DNA from: Acaryochloris sp. IP29b_bin.148
GTDB taxonomy: Bacteria; Cyanobacteriota; Cyanobacteriia; Thermosynechococcales; Thermosynechococcaceae
Direction of reading: 5' to 3'
Length of the DNA: 64,000 bases
Assembly: GCF_028285565.1 (NCBI RefSeq)
Contig: NZ_JANQOY010000239.1
Coordinates: 1 to 64,000, forward strand
Shown here: positions 27,592 through 34,910 of the stretch, piece by piece
Layout: each line of letters opens with the position of its first letter
Numbering within the stretch: position 1 is the first letter of the stretch
Translations under genes and position numbers: made by a program
Notes under the pieces: generated by a model
The model's database searches: none
What the model was told of the DNA's origin: nothing
What the model saw: only the letters and a program-made list of their open reading frames with translations

Positions 27592-28098
27592 ATGTCTCCA
27601 GCTTCTTCCTGGATTTCTCTGTTACAACCCAATTTGCAACTGGAGGATTCCATTCTGCAATTGACCCCCAAGCTGATGGAGCAATATCAGCTGAAGGGAC
27701 TGGTTTTGGATGTTGATGATACCTTGGTGTCTACTAAAGCGATCGATGTTTCGCCGGAACTGTTCGATTGGCTAGCCCAAATTAAGGCCAACGTTCCCGT
27801 ATGGTTAGTGAGCAACAATATCAAACGCTCTCGAATAGAGAGAATTGCGGTTAGTTTAGACCTACCTTATATTTATGGAGCGAGTAAACCGTCTCGGCGA
27901 AAATTACGGAAAGCGGTTTCAGCCATGAACTTACCGTACGAGCAGGTGGCGATGGTTGGCGATCGACTGTTTACGGATGTTCTGGCGGGGAACCGTTTAG
28001 GACTGTTTACGATTTTGGTAGAGCCTGTGAGTCATGGCAGCATACTGCGTCAGGTAGAACTCTGGATTTACAAGAATTTAGAGCGCATCTTAAGCTAA
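27592..28098 (+). CDS. yqeG: YqeG-family HAD IIIA phosphatase
   Basis: HAD-superfamily enzyme of 168 residues. Motif I is LVLDVDDTLV with the nucleophilic Asp, motif II lies in VWLVSNN, the Lys is in YGASKPSRRKL, and motif III is MVGDRLFTDVLAGNRLG. The plant and mitochondrial homologues dephosphorylate phosphatidylglycerophosphate, and YqeG proteins may do the same; in cyanobacteria phosphatidylglycerol is essential for photosystems. That role is inferred from family. It is the last gene of the run begun at 24.1 kb and is followed by a terminator. Confidence 0.92.
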   Translation: MSPASSWISLLQPNLQLEDSILQLTPKLMEQYQLKGLVLDVDDTLVSTKAIDVSPELFDWLAQIKANVPVWLVSNNIKRSRIERIAVSLDLPYIYGASKPSRRKLRKAVSAMNLPYEQVAMVGDRLFTDVLAGNRLGLFTILVEPVSHGSILRQVELWIYKNLERILS

Positions 28099-28644
28099 GA
28101 GAGTCTTTGATTGAGAATCGTTACAGAAACATCAAGGAAGGTAAAAATATAAAATAAATATTATGAAACCTTCAACATAAGGAAATATTTGTCAATATAT
28201 AAACATAATTAATTGGGGCCAGCTTAATAAAGGCTCTAAAAATAAATTTTAAATACCATAACAAAAAAGTCGCTTTTCTTCGGAGAAGCGGCTTTTTTGC
28301 TGTTCAAAAGGAGTCGATGGGGCTATTGCTCCCTAAGGCAACAGCAATGGGATCGCCATCTCTTCTTAAGGTTTCGATGTTCAATGCGAAGTCGGGCTCA
28401 CCTTATCCTCGATCACAGTGGAATAGCATTTAAGGATAAAGGATGGTAGTAATTTTCACATTACACATTGTGCGAAATATAACAATATAAATTGCAGTAA
28501 ATGAAACAAAAAAACACAAATACTCAATTTTTTGTTAAATTGCAGTTATGAACAGGTTGGGTTGGACTGCCATCCACGAGTCGAATTAGACCCTGATGGG
28601 TGTAGACCCATTCCACTCATATCCGACATACTTCGAATAGCCCC
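28099..28644. other. Intergenic region between yqeG and the Rieske oxygenase
   Basis: About 545 bp. It holds the terminator at 28263-28298. The rest is AT-rich sequence that must include the promoter of the oxygenase. No ORF or RNA gene is recognised. Confidence 0.5.
28263..28298 (+). terminator. Rho-independent terminator of the ruvX-mltG-yqeG run
   Basis: aaaaaagtcgctt (28263-28275) pairs with aagcggctttttt (28286-28298) through one G-U pair, with a 10-base loop and a six-T tail that forms part of the stem. It lies 165 bases after yqeG and, because of the A-run and T-run, could act in both directions. Confidence 0.8.
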
Positions 28645-30099
28645 ATGAAATCGCTTTCAGCCTTGGTTGATATTGAGAAACCGTCAGATTTACCGTTGAC
28701 GACCTCAGACTTCAGTAACACCTTAAAGACATTGCCAGCAGGGGGTGATGATCCTAGTCGCTTTGACTGGCAGGAGGCTTGGTACCCGATTGCCTATGTG
28801 CAGAACTTAGACCCAGAGCAACTGACCACCTTTACCTTGCTAGAAAGAGATTTAGTCATCTGGTGGGATCATCATGCACAGACTTGGCGGGTCTTTGATG
28901 ATCAATGTCCCCACCGTTTAGCGCGTCTTTCTGAAGGCCGCATTGATGAAGAAGGTTTGCTGGAATGCCCTTACCATGGTTGGGCCTTTTCAGGGTCGGG
29001 AGACTGTGAGCGCATTCCTCAACAGGTACAGGGGCGCACGGCTGAGGTGTCTCCTCGGGCTTGTGTTGCTTCTCTTCCCATCAGCATCCAGCAAGGGCTG
29101 TTATTTGTGTATCCAGGGCAAAAAGAACGGGCAACCTTAACGCCTGTCCCCATTGTTGATCCGATTGAGGACTCGCCAGAGGACTGGATTATTTTGGATG
29201 GTTTCCGAGATTTACCCTATGATGTGCTGACGCTCTTAGAGAATGTTTTAGACCCAAGTCACCTACCCTATACTCACCACCGCTCGGTCGGTAACCGCGA
29301 TAATGCCGGTCCCGTTGAGCTGGAGGTGATGGAGTCAGGGAAGCAAGGGTTCAAGGGAATTTGGGAGGAAGGTCCTCGACAGGGCAAGCTGGGCGCACAG
29401 ACCACAACTTTTATGGCCCCAGGGTTGATGTGGCATGATTTAACCTCTCGCCAGTTCGGGCGAACCCTGACAGTTGTCTATGCTACGCCTATCCGCAAAG
29501 GCGAATGTCGTATTTTTGCCCGGTTTCCCTTTCAGTTTGCCTCTAAGTTTCCTGCATGGATGATTAGCCATACCCCAACTTGGCTCTCCCATTTGGGACA
29601 AAATGCCATTTTGGAAGACGATCAAATCTTCTTACACTTCCAAGAACGTTACCTAGAGCGGACAAGGGAACGTAAATCGATCGCTCAAGCCTTTTACTTA
29701 CCCACCCGGGCGGATCGGTTTGTCTTGGCGTTGCACCAATGGCAAGAACGGTTTCAGGCGAATCCATTTCCTGGCCAAAGCCTTCCTCCGGCACAGACCC
29801 GTGACCAGTTACTGGATCGGTATTATTCCCACACCCTTCACTGTTCCAGCTGTTCTCAGGCCCTTAAAAATGTCAAGCGGTTGCGAAAAGTGATGGTCGG
29901 TGTGACTTTACTGGCTTGGACCCTTACCCCACTACTGGCCTTTGGGTTTGGCATGTTCTCGCTCAAGTTGTCCATTGCGGCGACGGTGCTAATTTTTGGT
30001 TCATCGATCGCTTGGCTCAGTTTGGGACAGCTGGAACAGAGATTCCATAAAGGCCGCTCTGTCCCTCCCCGCAATCATCCTGAACGTACGAACAAGTAA
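28645..30099 (+). CDS. Rieske-type oxygenase of the pheophorbide a oxygenase (PaO/Tic55/PTC52) family
   Basis: Protein of 484 residues. The Rieske cluster ligands are C88/H90 (CPHR) and C108/H111 (CPYHGW). The mononuclear iron site is ENVLDPSHLPYTHH with N200, D203, H206 and H211. A C-terminal CxxC (C400, C403, HCSSC) and two transmembrane helices (about 415-460) complete the PaO/Tic55/PTC52 architecture. Relatives oxidise chlorophyll-type tetrapyrroles at the membrane. The substrate here cannot be told; chlorophyll breakdown products or chlorophyllide are the family precedents. It stands alone and converges with the PfkB kinase, whose stop is 7 bp away. Confidence 0.92.
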   Translation: MKSLSALVDIEKPSDLPLTTSDFSNTLKTLPAGGDDPSRFDWQEAWYPIAYVQNLDPEQLTTFTLLERDLVIWWDHHAQTWRVFDDQCPHRLARLSEGRIDEEGLLECPYHGWAFSGSGDCERIPQQVQGRTAEVSPRACVASLPISIQQGLLFVYPGQKERATLTPVPIVDPIEDSPEDWIILDGFRDLPYDVLTLLENVLDPSHLPYTHHRSVGNRDNAGPVELEVMESGKQGFKGIWEEGPRQGKLGAQTTTFMAPGLMWHDLTSRQFGRTLTVVYATPIRKGECRIFARFPFQFASKFPAWMISHTPTWLSHLGQNAILEDDQIFLHFQERYLERTRERKSIAQAFYLPTRADRFVLALHQWQERFQANPFPGQSLPPAQTRDQLLDRYYSHTLHCSSCSQALKNVKRLRKVMVGVTLLAWTLTPLLAFGFGMFSLKLSIAATVLIFGSSIAWLSLGQLEQRFHKGRSVPPRNHPERTNK

Positions 30100-30106
30100 C
30101 CCAATT

Positions 30107-31099
30107 TTATTGAACGTCTGCCAATAGGCTACGCGTCACTTCCGTGGGCATGCGGGGACCGAGGCTCGCGACCAGCTTGGCTGCTGCAACTGATCCCAGT
30201 TGTCCTGCTTCGGTGTAGCTCATACCGTTGGTGATGCCATAGAGGACCGCACCCGCATACATATCGCCAGCGCCAACGGTATCAATCGCTTTAACGGGGG
30301 TGGGGGCAATTTCCAAGATTTGCTGACCATCGTAAATCAACGAGCCTTGGGGACCGCGAGTGATGGCAAAACAGGTGGCCAGCGTCTTCATATGATCGAT
30401 GGCTGCCGTTATATCTTCTGTCTCTGCCATTTTTAAGGCTTCGCTTTCGTTGGCAAAAATTAAATCTAAGCCGGAGCCAATCATCTCCAGCAGCCCTTCT
30501 TTGAAAAAACTGACCATGTTGTAATCAGAAAGGGTGAGGGAGACTTTCTGCCCTGCCGCTTTGGCCATATCACGCGCTTTAATAGCGGCTGCTTTGGCAT
30601 CAGGGGACGTCACGAGATAGCCTTCAATATAGGTGTAGGTTGCGGCTGCGATCGCATCCGGTAACAGCTCAGCCTCTGAGAACCGACCTGAAATACCTAA
30701 AAAAGTATTCATTGTGCGATCGGCATCAGGCGTTACAAAGACCAAACACTTTCCCGTGACGCCAGCTTCCGGTTGATGCTGCTGTAAATTGTTATCGACG
30801 CCACAACGACTCAGATCGGCGAGATAAAACTGACCGGGTTCATCGTTGGCGACTTTACAAGAATAACAAGCTTTCCCGCCAAACTGACTGACCGCAATCA
30901 TCGTATTGGCAGCCGAGCCGCCGCAGCCTCGTTTCAGTGGATGGCCGTCTAAACGTTCAATAATTCGATGCTGATCAGCTTCCTCCAGCAGGGTCATCAC
31001 CCCCTTATCTACCCCAAGTTCTTGTAATACATCTGTAGAAACCTCGCATTCGATATCTACTAGGGCATTACCCAGGCCATATACGTCGTAAGTTGTCAT
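30107..31099 (-). CDS. PfkB-family carbohydrate/adenosine kinase
   Basis: Ribokinase-fold kinase of 330 residues from ATG 31099 (MTTYDVYGLGNALVDIE); a GTG at 31117 adds six residues. PfkB signatures are RGCGGSAANTMIAVSQFGG near the N-terminus and DTVGAGDMYAGAVLYG with the catalytic Asp. FANESEALKMAET and CFAITRGPQGSLI are typical of adenosine-kinase-like bacterial enzymes. It phosphorylates a sugar or nucleoside using ATP; adenosine is the best guess but is not proven. It is convergent with the Rieske oxygenase gene. Confidence 0.9.
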   Translation of the reverse strand: MTTYDVYGLGNALVDIECEVSTDVLQELGVDKGVMTLLEEADQHRIIERLDGHPLKRGCGGSAANTMIAVSQFGGKACYSCKVANDEPGQFYLADLSRCGVDNNLQQHQPEAGVTGKCLVFVTPDADRTMNTFLGISGRFSEAELLPDAIAAATYTYIEGYLVTSPDAKAAAIKARDMAKAAGQKVSLTLSDYNMVSFFKEGLLEMIGSGLDLIFANESEALKMAETEDITAAIDHMKTLATCFAITRGPQGSLIYDGQQILEIAPTPVKAIDTVGAGDMYAGAVLYGITNGMSYTEAGQLGSVAAAKLVASLGPRMPTEVTRSLLADVQ

Positions 31100-31179
31100 C
31101 AATTTTCCTGTACTCACACCATCGCTGTTTGCTCAGCGGATCATGAATACTGTAATGCATTATTGATTTTTAAGGTCTA

Positions 31180-31252
31180 CGCGCTCGGCAGGACTCGAAC
31201 CTGCGACCAATTGCTTAGAAGGCAACTGCTCTATCCGCTGAGCTACGAGCGC
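31180..31252 (-). tRNA. trnR-UCU: tRNA-Arg (anticodon UCU)
   Basis: On the minus strand the 73 bases fold as a cloverleaf. The acceptor is GCGCTCG/CGAGCGC, the D arm GCTC-AGCGGATA-GAGC, the anticodon stem GTTGC/GCAAT with loop CTTCTAA (anticodon TCT), and the T arm GCAGG-TTCGAGT-CCTGC. The discriminator base is G and the CCA end is not encoded. It reads AGA codons as arginine. Confidence 0.97.
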
Positions 31253-31355
31253 TCATGACTTTAACTAGACTATGCTAACTGTCTAACTTTGTCGATGTTA
31301 AAATCCGTATTGCTGATCAGCCTTTGGGGAGAGAGGATCACCAGCTCAGTGAGCG

Positions 31356-31991
31356 CTAGGACTCTGTTTTTGCCCAGAGAGCAATTCCACCGCCCCGACC
31401 CCGAGCAGCCAGAACCTGTTGATGAATCAGGTAATACACAAAAAAGGCTTGGGTGCGAACATGGCCCTGCCAAAATTCCTGCTCACCGGCTTGTCCTCCT
31501 CGGATAAACCCTTGATAGAGCGTTTTTCCAAAGGCCTTAAACTCAATTCTCGTAAAATCAAAGGCCATAATATTTTTCTTGGCCCAGCAGCGGGCTGGTC
31601 CGGTTAAAGAGAGACTTAGCCCTCCCCAATGTACTTGATTTGCAATTTGACCCACCTTATCTGACGTTTGAGGGCCATAGTTTGTAGGATTGCCGGGAGA
31701 ATAGACAATTTGCATCGTCACCCATCGCGGAATATAAAAGCCATTACCAATCATGCGCTCCTTCTGTTGATGGGGCTTGTGAGTCCCAGTGACGAAACAC
31801 AATTGCCAAGTCCCGATAAACTGGGCAAAGGTAGGAGAGGGTTGAACCTGAGCCATTTTTTCCCGCTCCAACAGTGAACGCAGCAAGGTTTGGGGCGGTA
31901 ATTTCGGCGTTGAACCCGTCAGCACAGCTTTAGTTGCCTGTACAAATGTTTGATCGAGGTGGTGATATTGATTGTCAGGTTCAGCAGACAT
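31356..31991 (-). CDS. Conserved hypothetical protein, possibly fibrillin/PAP-like
   Basis: Soluble protein of 211 residues from ATG 31991 (MSAEPDNQYHH); an earlier start at 32018 adds nine. After a helical N-terminus comes a lipocalin-like beta pattern: FIGTWQLCFVTGTHK, YIPRWVTMQIVYSP, VGQIANQVHWGGLSLSLTGP, MAFDFTRIEFKAFGKTLYQG. A hydrophilic, Gly-rich tail follows. The G-T-W start of the barrel and the WGGLSLSLTGP block recall plastid lipid-associated (fibrillin) proteins, but I cannot confirm the family. It lies upstream of the tRNA gene on the same strand, with about 100 bp between. Confidence 0.65.
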   Translation of the reverse strand: MSAEPDNQYHHLDQTFVQATKAVLTGSTPKLPPQTLLRSLLEREKMAQVQPSPTFAQFIGTWQLCFVTGTHKPHQQKERMIGNGFYIPRWVTMQIVYSPGNPTNYGPQTSDKVGQIANQVHWGGLSLSLTGPARCWAKKNIMAFDFTRIEFKAFGKTLYQGFIRGGQAGEQEFWQGHVRTQAFFVYYLIHQQVLAARGRGGGIALWAKTES

Positions 31992-32149
31992 GCCAGACTC
32001 GTTGAGCAACGTTAACACAGTGGGGATCTAGACAACGCAATGGTAAAACTAGATCACACAAATCATAAACGGTAGGCTGAGACTAAGGTGCATCTTCGAG
32101 GACAAATGCAACAAAGCCCATTGCAAGTCAGCCTTATTTCTATCAAGGG

Positions 32150-33142
32150 ATGACTGTGTCTAAGCTGTTGGAAAAGCTCAGTCTGAAGCTCTGGTCAGAT
32201 GCTCAACAGCGGCAAGCGTTTATTCAGGCTCTCATCGATCCTCAGCCGTTTCATCCCTGCATTCTGTGGGTCACAGAGCGATCGCATCAATCCTGCTTTC
32301 AAACAATCCCCCCTCTATCTTGGCAACCCTCCTGCGTCGATCGCTTAGCGGTAGACGACCGTCCGGGCAAACACCCCTTGCATCAACAAGGTGCCTATTA
32401 CTGTCTAGATTTTTCATCCGTATTTGCTGCAACAACACTCACTGCAGTCAGCTCTACCCCGCAGGTCGTGCTCGATCTCTGTGCTGCTCCTGGCGGAAAA
32501 AGCCTGCTGGCATGGCGGTTATTGCATCCCCATTTGCTCCTCAGTAATGAGGTGATTGGCAAGCGGGTCGGACGGTTGATTAGTAATTTAAAGCGATGTC
32601 AGGTCCATCCGGTGCAGGTGTTAAGTGCTGATCCCCGTAGCCTCGCTGATCATATGGCGCAAGTAGCGGATGTCGTCTTAGTAGATGCTCCCTGTACAGG
32701 ACAATCGCTGTTAGCCAAAGGAGAAGCGGCCCCCGGTTGTTTTCACCCGGTTTCTATCCAACACAATGCCAAACGACAGCGGCGAATCTTAGCCAATGCC
32801 GCCGAATTAGTTGTTCCGGGAGGGTATATCGCCTATATGACCTGTGCTTTTTCCGAAGCCGAGGATGAGCGAGTCTGCGCCTGGTTTCTGCGGAAATTCC
32901 CTGAGTTTGAGCCACAACATGTCTCGCTTTTACAAGACTTTCAATCCCACTTAACAGATATGCCTTGCTATCGGATGTGGCCTCAATCTCGGCTAGGAGC
33001 GGGTGCATTTACAATACTGTTTAGGAAGAGGCCAGAGAATGTGCGATGGTCAAAGACCGACCGGAGGTCATCGCACCCGCAACCAAACCCATGGTTACAG
33101 ACCCACTATCGATGGCGTTCCCATCGGAACAAAGAGAAGTAA
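32150..33142 (+). CDS. RsmB/NOP2-type RNA m5C methyltransferase
   Basis: Protein of 330 residues. SAM motifs are VLDLCAAPGGKSLLAWRL (motif I) and VLVDAPCTGQSLLAKGE (motif IV, with the PC catalytic/support Cys), and YMTCAFSEAEDE carries the second Cys (motif VI, TC). The C-terminal GAGAFTILFRKR is typical of RsmB/RsmF-like enzymes. It lacks the long N-terminal NusB-like domain of RsmB, so it is closer to the short RsmF or NSun-type. Target is probably rRNA or tRNA cytosine. The C-terminal tail after about residue 300 is Arg/Pro-rich and poorly conserved. Confidence 0.88.
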   Translation: MTVSKLLEKLSLKLWSDAQQRQAFIQALIDPQPFHPCILWVTERSHQSCFQTIPPLSWQPSCVDRLAVDDRPGKHPLHQQGAYYCLDFSSVFAATTLTAVSSTPQVVLDLCAAPGGKSLLAWRLLHPHLLLSNEVIGKRVGRLISNLKRCQVHPVQVLSADPRSLADHMAQVADVVLVDAPCTGQSLLAKGEAAPGCFHPVSIQHNAKRQRRILANAAELVVPGGYIAYMTCAFSEAEDERVCAWFLRKFPEFEPQHVSLLQDFQSHLTDMPCYRMWPQSRLGAGAFTILFRKRPENVRWSKTDRRSSHPQPNPWLQTHYRWRSHRNKEK

Positions 33143-33504
33143 TCGCCTTTCTTTACTTATTAATATCCTGCAGCAAATATAGTCTTGCCCAAAGGGATAC
33201 CACAAATTGCCAATAATCGCAATCAGGAGCTATTTAAGACTATTTGTATCCATATTCTGAAAGTTAATCCCATAAAACGCTTTCAGTCTATCTGCCTAAA
33301 GGCTTGAATAAATTGTAAGGCAGGTTACGTCAGCAGCTTGGTGCTAAACCTACACTGACTTCTGGAGCATCCCCCCTATGCAACAATAGTTAAGAAAACT
33401 TCCCTAATAGATATTCATCTATGTAGGTTAGAGTGATTAACTAAAATAGTTTAGTTTTCATCTCTATTATCTATGCCCCCCACTTTTGCACTAGTACTTA
33501 ACCT
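33143..33504. other. Intergenic region upstream of the GTPase/caspase locus
   Basis: About 360 bp with no ORF. It holds the perfect 7-bp inverted repeat at 33439-33456 and presumably the promoter of the two-gene locus. No other recognisable element. Confidence 0.5.
33439..33456. promoter_or_regulatory. Inverted repeat in the promoter of the GTPase/caspase locus
   Basis: aactaaa (33439-33445) and tttagtt (33450-33456) form a perfect palindrome with a four-base centre, 48 bases before the GTPase ATG. Such a spaced palindrome near a start site suits a dimeric repressor or activator, but no regulator gene is adjacent. Confidence 0.35.
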
Positions 33505-34887
33505 ATGAATGCTCCGTCTAAACCTAAATCAAAGACGTTTAACCTACTCAGTATTGGTCACCGGGGTGTGGGTAAAACTGTTTTTTTAGCAGGTAGCTAT
33601 GCTGAACAAAAGTCAAGTAGTGTATCCAAAAAATCATCTACTTGGCTTGAGTGTCAGGATGCTCAAGTCCAAAAAAATCTCAATACGTTGCTGGAATATA
33701 TTGCCCAAACGGGCCAATATCCACCAGCCACGATGAAGATTACCAATTTTACGTTTACAGCTAAAAGTCAGAACCTTTTTGGCACAAGGAATCTCTGTCG
33801 ATTTCGCTGGTGGGATATTCCTGGAGAAATCTGCAAAAATGAGAATCCCAACTTCCAAAAAATGGTGCTGGAGTCCCATGGATGCTGCGTATTTATCGAT
33901 ACCTATACCCTATTGAATGATGGTACATATACCCAGATCCTTCAAGGTACGATAAAGCAAGTAGAGACCATCGCTTCCTTAGCTCAACAAAGTGGCATAA
34001 AGTATCTATTTGCTATTATTTTGACAAAATGCGATCTCTTAACAGAAAATCCTCAGAAATTACTCAAAATAGAGGACAATATCAAGCCATTAATGGCTCG
34101 TTTGGATGCCAATCAAATTAATTACCGTAGATTCTACTCGACCATTCCCATTGCGACTAAGGGGAAAATGTCAGTTTTGCGAGCAAAAGGGGCATCTGCT
34201 CCCTTTCTCTGGCTGGTTACAGAACTCAGTAAGATTTATCGGCAAGAAAGTCCGCAATCTTTGGCCAGTGGATTTAGCCGCCTGTTGGATAATACAGCTC
34301 AACCCCTAACCAAGTCTCGACAGTTAGACAGCGTGTTGAAAAATAAGCAACTCTGGGGAGTTGCTGGCATTGCGAGCCTTCTCACTTTACTGATCGCGTT
34401 ATTGATTGGGTTTGATGGATTGGGGTTATTCAAAAACTCGGCAGAACAAGCACAGCTTTCCCCCCAAGAACTGGTGCAGAAATATCAGGCAATTCTCGAA
34501 CAGTCGCCAGATGATCCGGAGGCATTACTGAATCTCTCTAGACTCTATTCCGATTTAACCGAGTTTGATAAGGCGCTGCCATTGATGGAAAAACTAGTGA
34601 GCCAGCAGCCGGAAAAATCAGACTTTCTATTTGAGTTAGCAGGCTTGTATGCCCTCAATGGGAAGAAAAAAGAAGAAGAGAATGTCTATGACAAAATCCT
34701 TAAGCTGGACCCCAAAAGCATTCTGGCTTTGACCAGTAAGGCCACCCTACGGATAGATGAGGGAGATACTGAGGCAGCGACAACATTATTTGCTGAAGCC
34801 GAGACAGCAGCCCCAACGGATGAATTAAAGCAAGAAATTCGGAAAATGGCTCAAGAAGCCCAAGCTCGGTCTAAACCTAACCCGTAA
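33505..34887 (+). CDS. Membrane-anchored GTPase with C-terminal TPR repeats
   Basis: Protein of 460 residues. The N-terminal P-loop domain has Walker A GHRGVGKT (G18-T25), the DxxG equivalent WWDIPGE (D104), and the G4 motif TKCD (174-177). A hydrophobic helix (about 283-303) anchors it, followed by TPR-like repeats (about 318-445; YQAILEQSPDDPEALLNLSR, then EKLVSQQPEKSDFLFELAGL). The GTPase part most resembles the TRAFAC-type GTPases of predicted conflict systems. It lies 23 bp before the caspase/WD40 gene and is almost certainly co-transcribed with it. The inferred role is a nucleotide-dependent switch or scaffold that signals to the downstream effector. Confidence 0.85.
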   Translation: MNAPSKPKSKTFNLLSIGHRGVGKTVFLAGSYAEQKSSSVSKKSSTWLECQDAQVQKNLNTLLEYIAQTGQYPPATMKITNFTFTAKSQNLFGTRNLCRFRWWDIPGEICKNENPNFQKMVLESHGCCVFIDTYTLLNDGTYTQILQGTIKQVETIASLAQQSGIKYLFAIILTKCDLLTENPQKLLKIEDNIKPLMARLDANQINYRRFYSTIPIATKGKMSVLRAKGASAPFLWLVTELSKIYRQESPQSLASGFSRLLDNTAQPLTKSRQLDSVLKNKQLWGVAGIASLLTLLIALLIGFDGLGLFKNSAEQAQLSPQELVQKYQAILEQSPDDPEALLNLSRLYSDLTEFDKALPLMEKLVSQQPEKSDFLFELAGLYALNGKKKEEENVYDKILKLDPKSILALTSKATLRIDEGDTEAATTLFAEAETAAPTDELKQEIRKMAQEAQARSKPNP

Positions 34888-34910
34888 TCGTACTCTAGGG
34901 ATATCTTTCG

